Shown: positions 61,301 through 64,000 of the stretch, in pieces
Position numbering within the stretch: the stretch's first letter is position 1
Layout: every line of letters begins with the position of its first letter
Assembly (NCBI GenBank): GCA_038503065.1
Contig: JBCAMK010000003.1
Location: forward strand, 1,178,001-1,242,000
From: Paragyromitra xinjiangensis
Taxonomy: Eukaryota; Ascomycota; Pezizomycetes; Pezizales; Discinaceae
Direction of reading: 5' to 3'
Length of the DNA stretch: 64,000 bases
Position numbers and translations under genes: made by a program
The notes under the pieces: generated by a model
Database searches by the model: none
The model's input: only the letters and a program-made list of their open reading frames with translations
Told to the model about the DNA's origin: nothing

Positions 61301-64000
61301 GTGCCCGTGCTTCTGGGGCTCTTTTCAGTTGGGACTGTTCCAATTGATTCTTCTATCTTTCATGCGAAACTGAATGCCCTAGCCCTTTTTAGCACAATCT
61401 TCTCTTTTCAAATCTCCAACAAGTTTTATTATCGACTATACAGACTGTTTTTGTCACCTTCCGCGTCTCGACACTATCAGAGAAGCTACATTGGGGTATT
61501 AACAATAAGTTGCAGATTTAGTTGCAGATTTATTGGGGATTTGCTACGACAAAATGAGTTATCCAAGTTTTCTAAGATGCATTTAGTAGGTACAACACCA
61601 AAGCACGACAGGGAGTGAGCTCGCCAAACATTTCCTTCTCTGTATCAGTTTTTACTAGTTTACCAGAAGCAACTGATGTCTCCGTCGCACGAGAAGCCAA
61701 ACTATTGCCAGCACAGCCACCAAATTCATGCATATCTCGAAGGAAAGTATCCCAAGAGTAGAGGGGGATGCCGGGTGTGTTTTTTTGGAGTCCCAGAGTT
61801 ATTTCGACAGTACCGGTGAGTTACCTATTGTCGGCGGTGGCTGAGTATCTGGTGTTCTTGTGGTGGGTGACGCGGGGTGCAGCTACGGCGTCTCGGAGTT
61901 AAGTCTCAGCAACGTCAATGCCACCACGTTGCTAAACAATGAGAAAAATCGCCTTCCTGGTTTTTTGAAAGATATATAGTGAGAGGGAGCCACCGGGGGT
62001 CGTTCGAGAAATCGAACGTCAACAAATATCGCTATGGGGGCCCAGTAATGATGAATGATGCTGGATCAACTGTTGAGGGAACTGGAGGTAATGTCATCTC
62101 ATGGTAGTGAATATAAAGTTAACGATTTAGGGACATAGTAGTCTGGGTCTATATAACGGAGCACAGTATTGCTTTGTTATGTTTAGCAGCAAGCCGTTGA
62201 TAGAGTTCTGTTTTTTTGCGGGGGCACTGAACTCATTTGGCATTTTGCTTTTTCTACTGCACTGGAGTATGAAAGGTCGCTTATGGAACCTGGCTTGCGG
62301 GTATGTCGGCAACACTCTTCACTTTGGAAAAAGCGACAGCCGCAGGGTAGCAATATTCCAGCTGTTTTTAAGTCGAATCCAGAATAAGGGGAAGACTTCG
62401 CTTCGTATACCACGCCAACTAGCCAAGATTTGGCTTTCGGAGCACAGTTAGGATAATTGTTCTAGATATCTGGTTGGGTCCGGCGCTTCGGGTGTTGGAC
62501 TCCCCGGCATTAGGTACAACCAGGTTTCCAACAAACCCCAAGGGTCCTAAGTTTGGATATACCCCCCCCCCGCAATCGACTTTTGTTCCGCCTTCGCTCG
62601 CCGATGCCACAAAGGCTTTATTACTCACAGGGACAATAACCTTGGAACTAAATAAAACATGGCCGTTAAACTATCGTTTTTTTTGGAAAAAGGTGCATGG
62701 ACATGGGAGTTTTAAAATAAATACTTACAAAAATAGCCACCCATCACCTGACAGGGAGGTGGGTCTTGGTAGGACAAAAGACATCCGAAATCTTGGCATA
62801 CTCAGTACGACATGTTTCAAGAGTTATAGAGCTGATAGAATTGAGCTGTAGGATCTCCCTCGGAAACTCTGAAGCCTGCGTGTGAATTCCTTGAGCACCT
62901 ACTAAGCTTTCAACATGTCAACCCTTCCCTAATCCACGATAAGTCGCCGGATCGGCTTTCTCCGGTGGAACTAAACCAGAAGAGAAATAAGCATCTGGTT
63001 TAACCGCTGTGAAAGCCTTGATACGCATGTATATTGCGTCACAATTTTGGCTTTGTGTGACTTCATGCACAAAATGGAGCTGGAATCAAAAAATAGTTGC
63101 CGACTAGTGGGGTATTGAATCGCGGGTTCAAAACTGAACCCCACGGATGGTAGTAGCCGACGTTCTTTCACTCAATGGCTATCACACTTGGATCCGTACC
63201 CAAATATGTCTTGATACCTTTTTATAGTATCCTTGTTGCATGCTCCAAGGATCATTGCGTGTAAAGAGGCATGCACAGGAACCCTATGATTCGACAACCC
63301 AAAACATCAACCACTTCTCAAGAGGGTGAAGGGTCAATCGGCCAACCTCACCTGATATTTACCTTAACTGCAGTCCAGACTACCGATAATTAAGCCTGGC
63401 ATAGATCAGGTCGCTCCAACGGGTCGGATGGGTTGTCCTAAGTTGGGACTGGATAGCATCAACCCAAGGATAGTTGAGCTCGATACCGTAGCTCTCGCAT
63501 ATTGAAAGTCTCAGGGACGAATTTTCCGGCCCGGTTGATTGCTAAAAAGAAACCCCGCTTTCTAGTTATCGCGGTTACATACCTGGAGTTACTACATGCA
63601 TACCGATGCATGTTCAATTTAGCGACTTGGACAAACGAATAGAGCACTGATCAACGATAGCACAGAGATACCCGTACGTCTAGGGTAAAAACTCGGGGTA
63701 GCGATGTCGAAAAGCCTGCTGTAAATGTGGGACGTTGGAGTCGCATGGCGTTTTCCCCCTATAATTAAACTTCTGGCAATAGCCACTCAAAATTCAGGTG
63801 CCGTATTACGGCCTATTGATAATGATTATCTGCCGATGATGGCCAAAACGGCCCGAATCTTGCTGGCAACCTCGTGGGAGGGATCGCGATGTCCGATTGA
63901 TCTCGTATGACATGGGTCAACTTCTAGAATGGCCCATTTCATGCGACTCGTTAGAACCATGCGAGCTATTCTAGGGCGTTTACCAGGTAGCAGAACACAG
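58321..64000. other. Gene-poor 5.7-kb tail of the window
   Basis: Starts with the likely KAP104 3' UTR (T-rich at 58350-58780). Beyond that I see only short open frames without family or splice logic. One 18-bp tandem repeat lies at 60265 and two TACATGTA palindromes at 59030 and 60528. An open frame of 132 codons at 61220-61618 (+) was inspected and not accepted. Confidence 0.5.
60265..60312. repeat. 18-bp tandem repeat, 2.7 copies
   Basis: Unit GCAGGGATAAYTAAGTGA at 60265-60282 and 60283-60300, then a partial third copy to 60312. Copies differ by one base. Confidence 0.85.

Noticed and set aside
61220..61618. 132-codon plus-strand open frame
   Set aside because: Follows a long C/T run; composition looks like non-coding sequence and no domain is recognisable.

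Overview
The window comes from a filamentous ascomycete (Pezizomycotina). Genes carry short phase-consistent GT..AG introns (45-200 nt, often with a CTAAC/CTGAC-type branch site), and the gene set is fungal: a DUF4045-gelsolin protein, D-arabinono-1,4-lactone oxidase, Rdh54, class II cAMP phosphodiesterase and an SPRY/PY-motif Rsp5 adaptor. Thirteen protein genes were modelled by splicing and reading-frame continuity; nearly all give an exact multiple of three. The intergenic distances are long (up to 5.7 kb). That, with the family mix, could fit an early-diverging class such as Pezizomycetes, but this is a guess.

Layout. 1-10 kb: a small heat-shock protein gene (+) and a six-exon DUF4045-gelsolin gene (+). 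10-27 kb: ALO1 (-), an NmrA-like NAD(P)-binding protein (+) and a very large DIP2/Mug62-type double adenylation-domain protein (-). 29-38 kb: a small orphan gene (+), a three-exon DUF202 membrane protein (-) that is easily missed, a WD40 protein that may be aladin-like (-), and the recombination translocase RDH54 (-). 39-51 kb: an SSH4/EAR1-like adaptor (+), PDE1 (+) and a patatin-like phospholipase (-). 55-58 kb: transportin KAP104 (+). The rest is intergenic, with microsatellites and one TA-flanked inverted-repeat element.

No metabolic cluster, virus, CRISPR array, rRNA or tRNA was recognised. The genes are mostly housekeeping: antioxidant synthesis, DNA repair, nuclear import, cAMP turnover and vacuolar sorting. 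They show no common pathway.

The most useful observations are: a one-base frame conflict at the start of PDE1; an in-frame cassette-like exon inside the ALO1 intron that resembles the preceding exon tail; a 270-bp MITE-like element at 53441-53710; strong over-representation of the palindrome TACATGTA; and the hidden DUF202 gene. I found no convincing undescribed multi-gene system.
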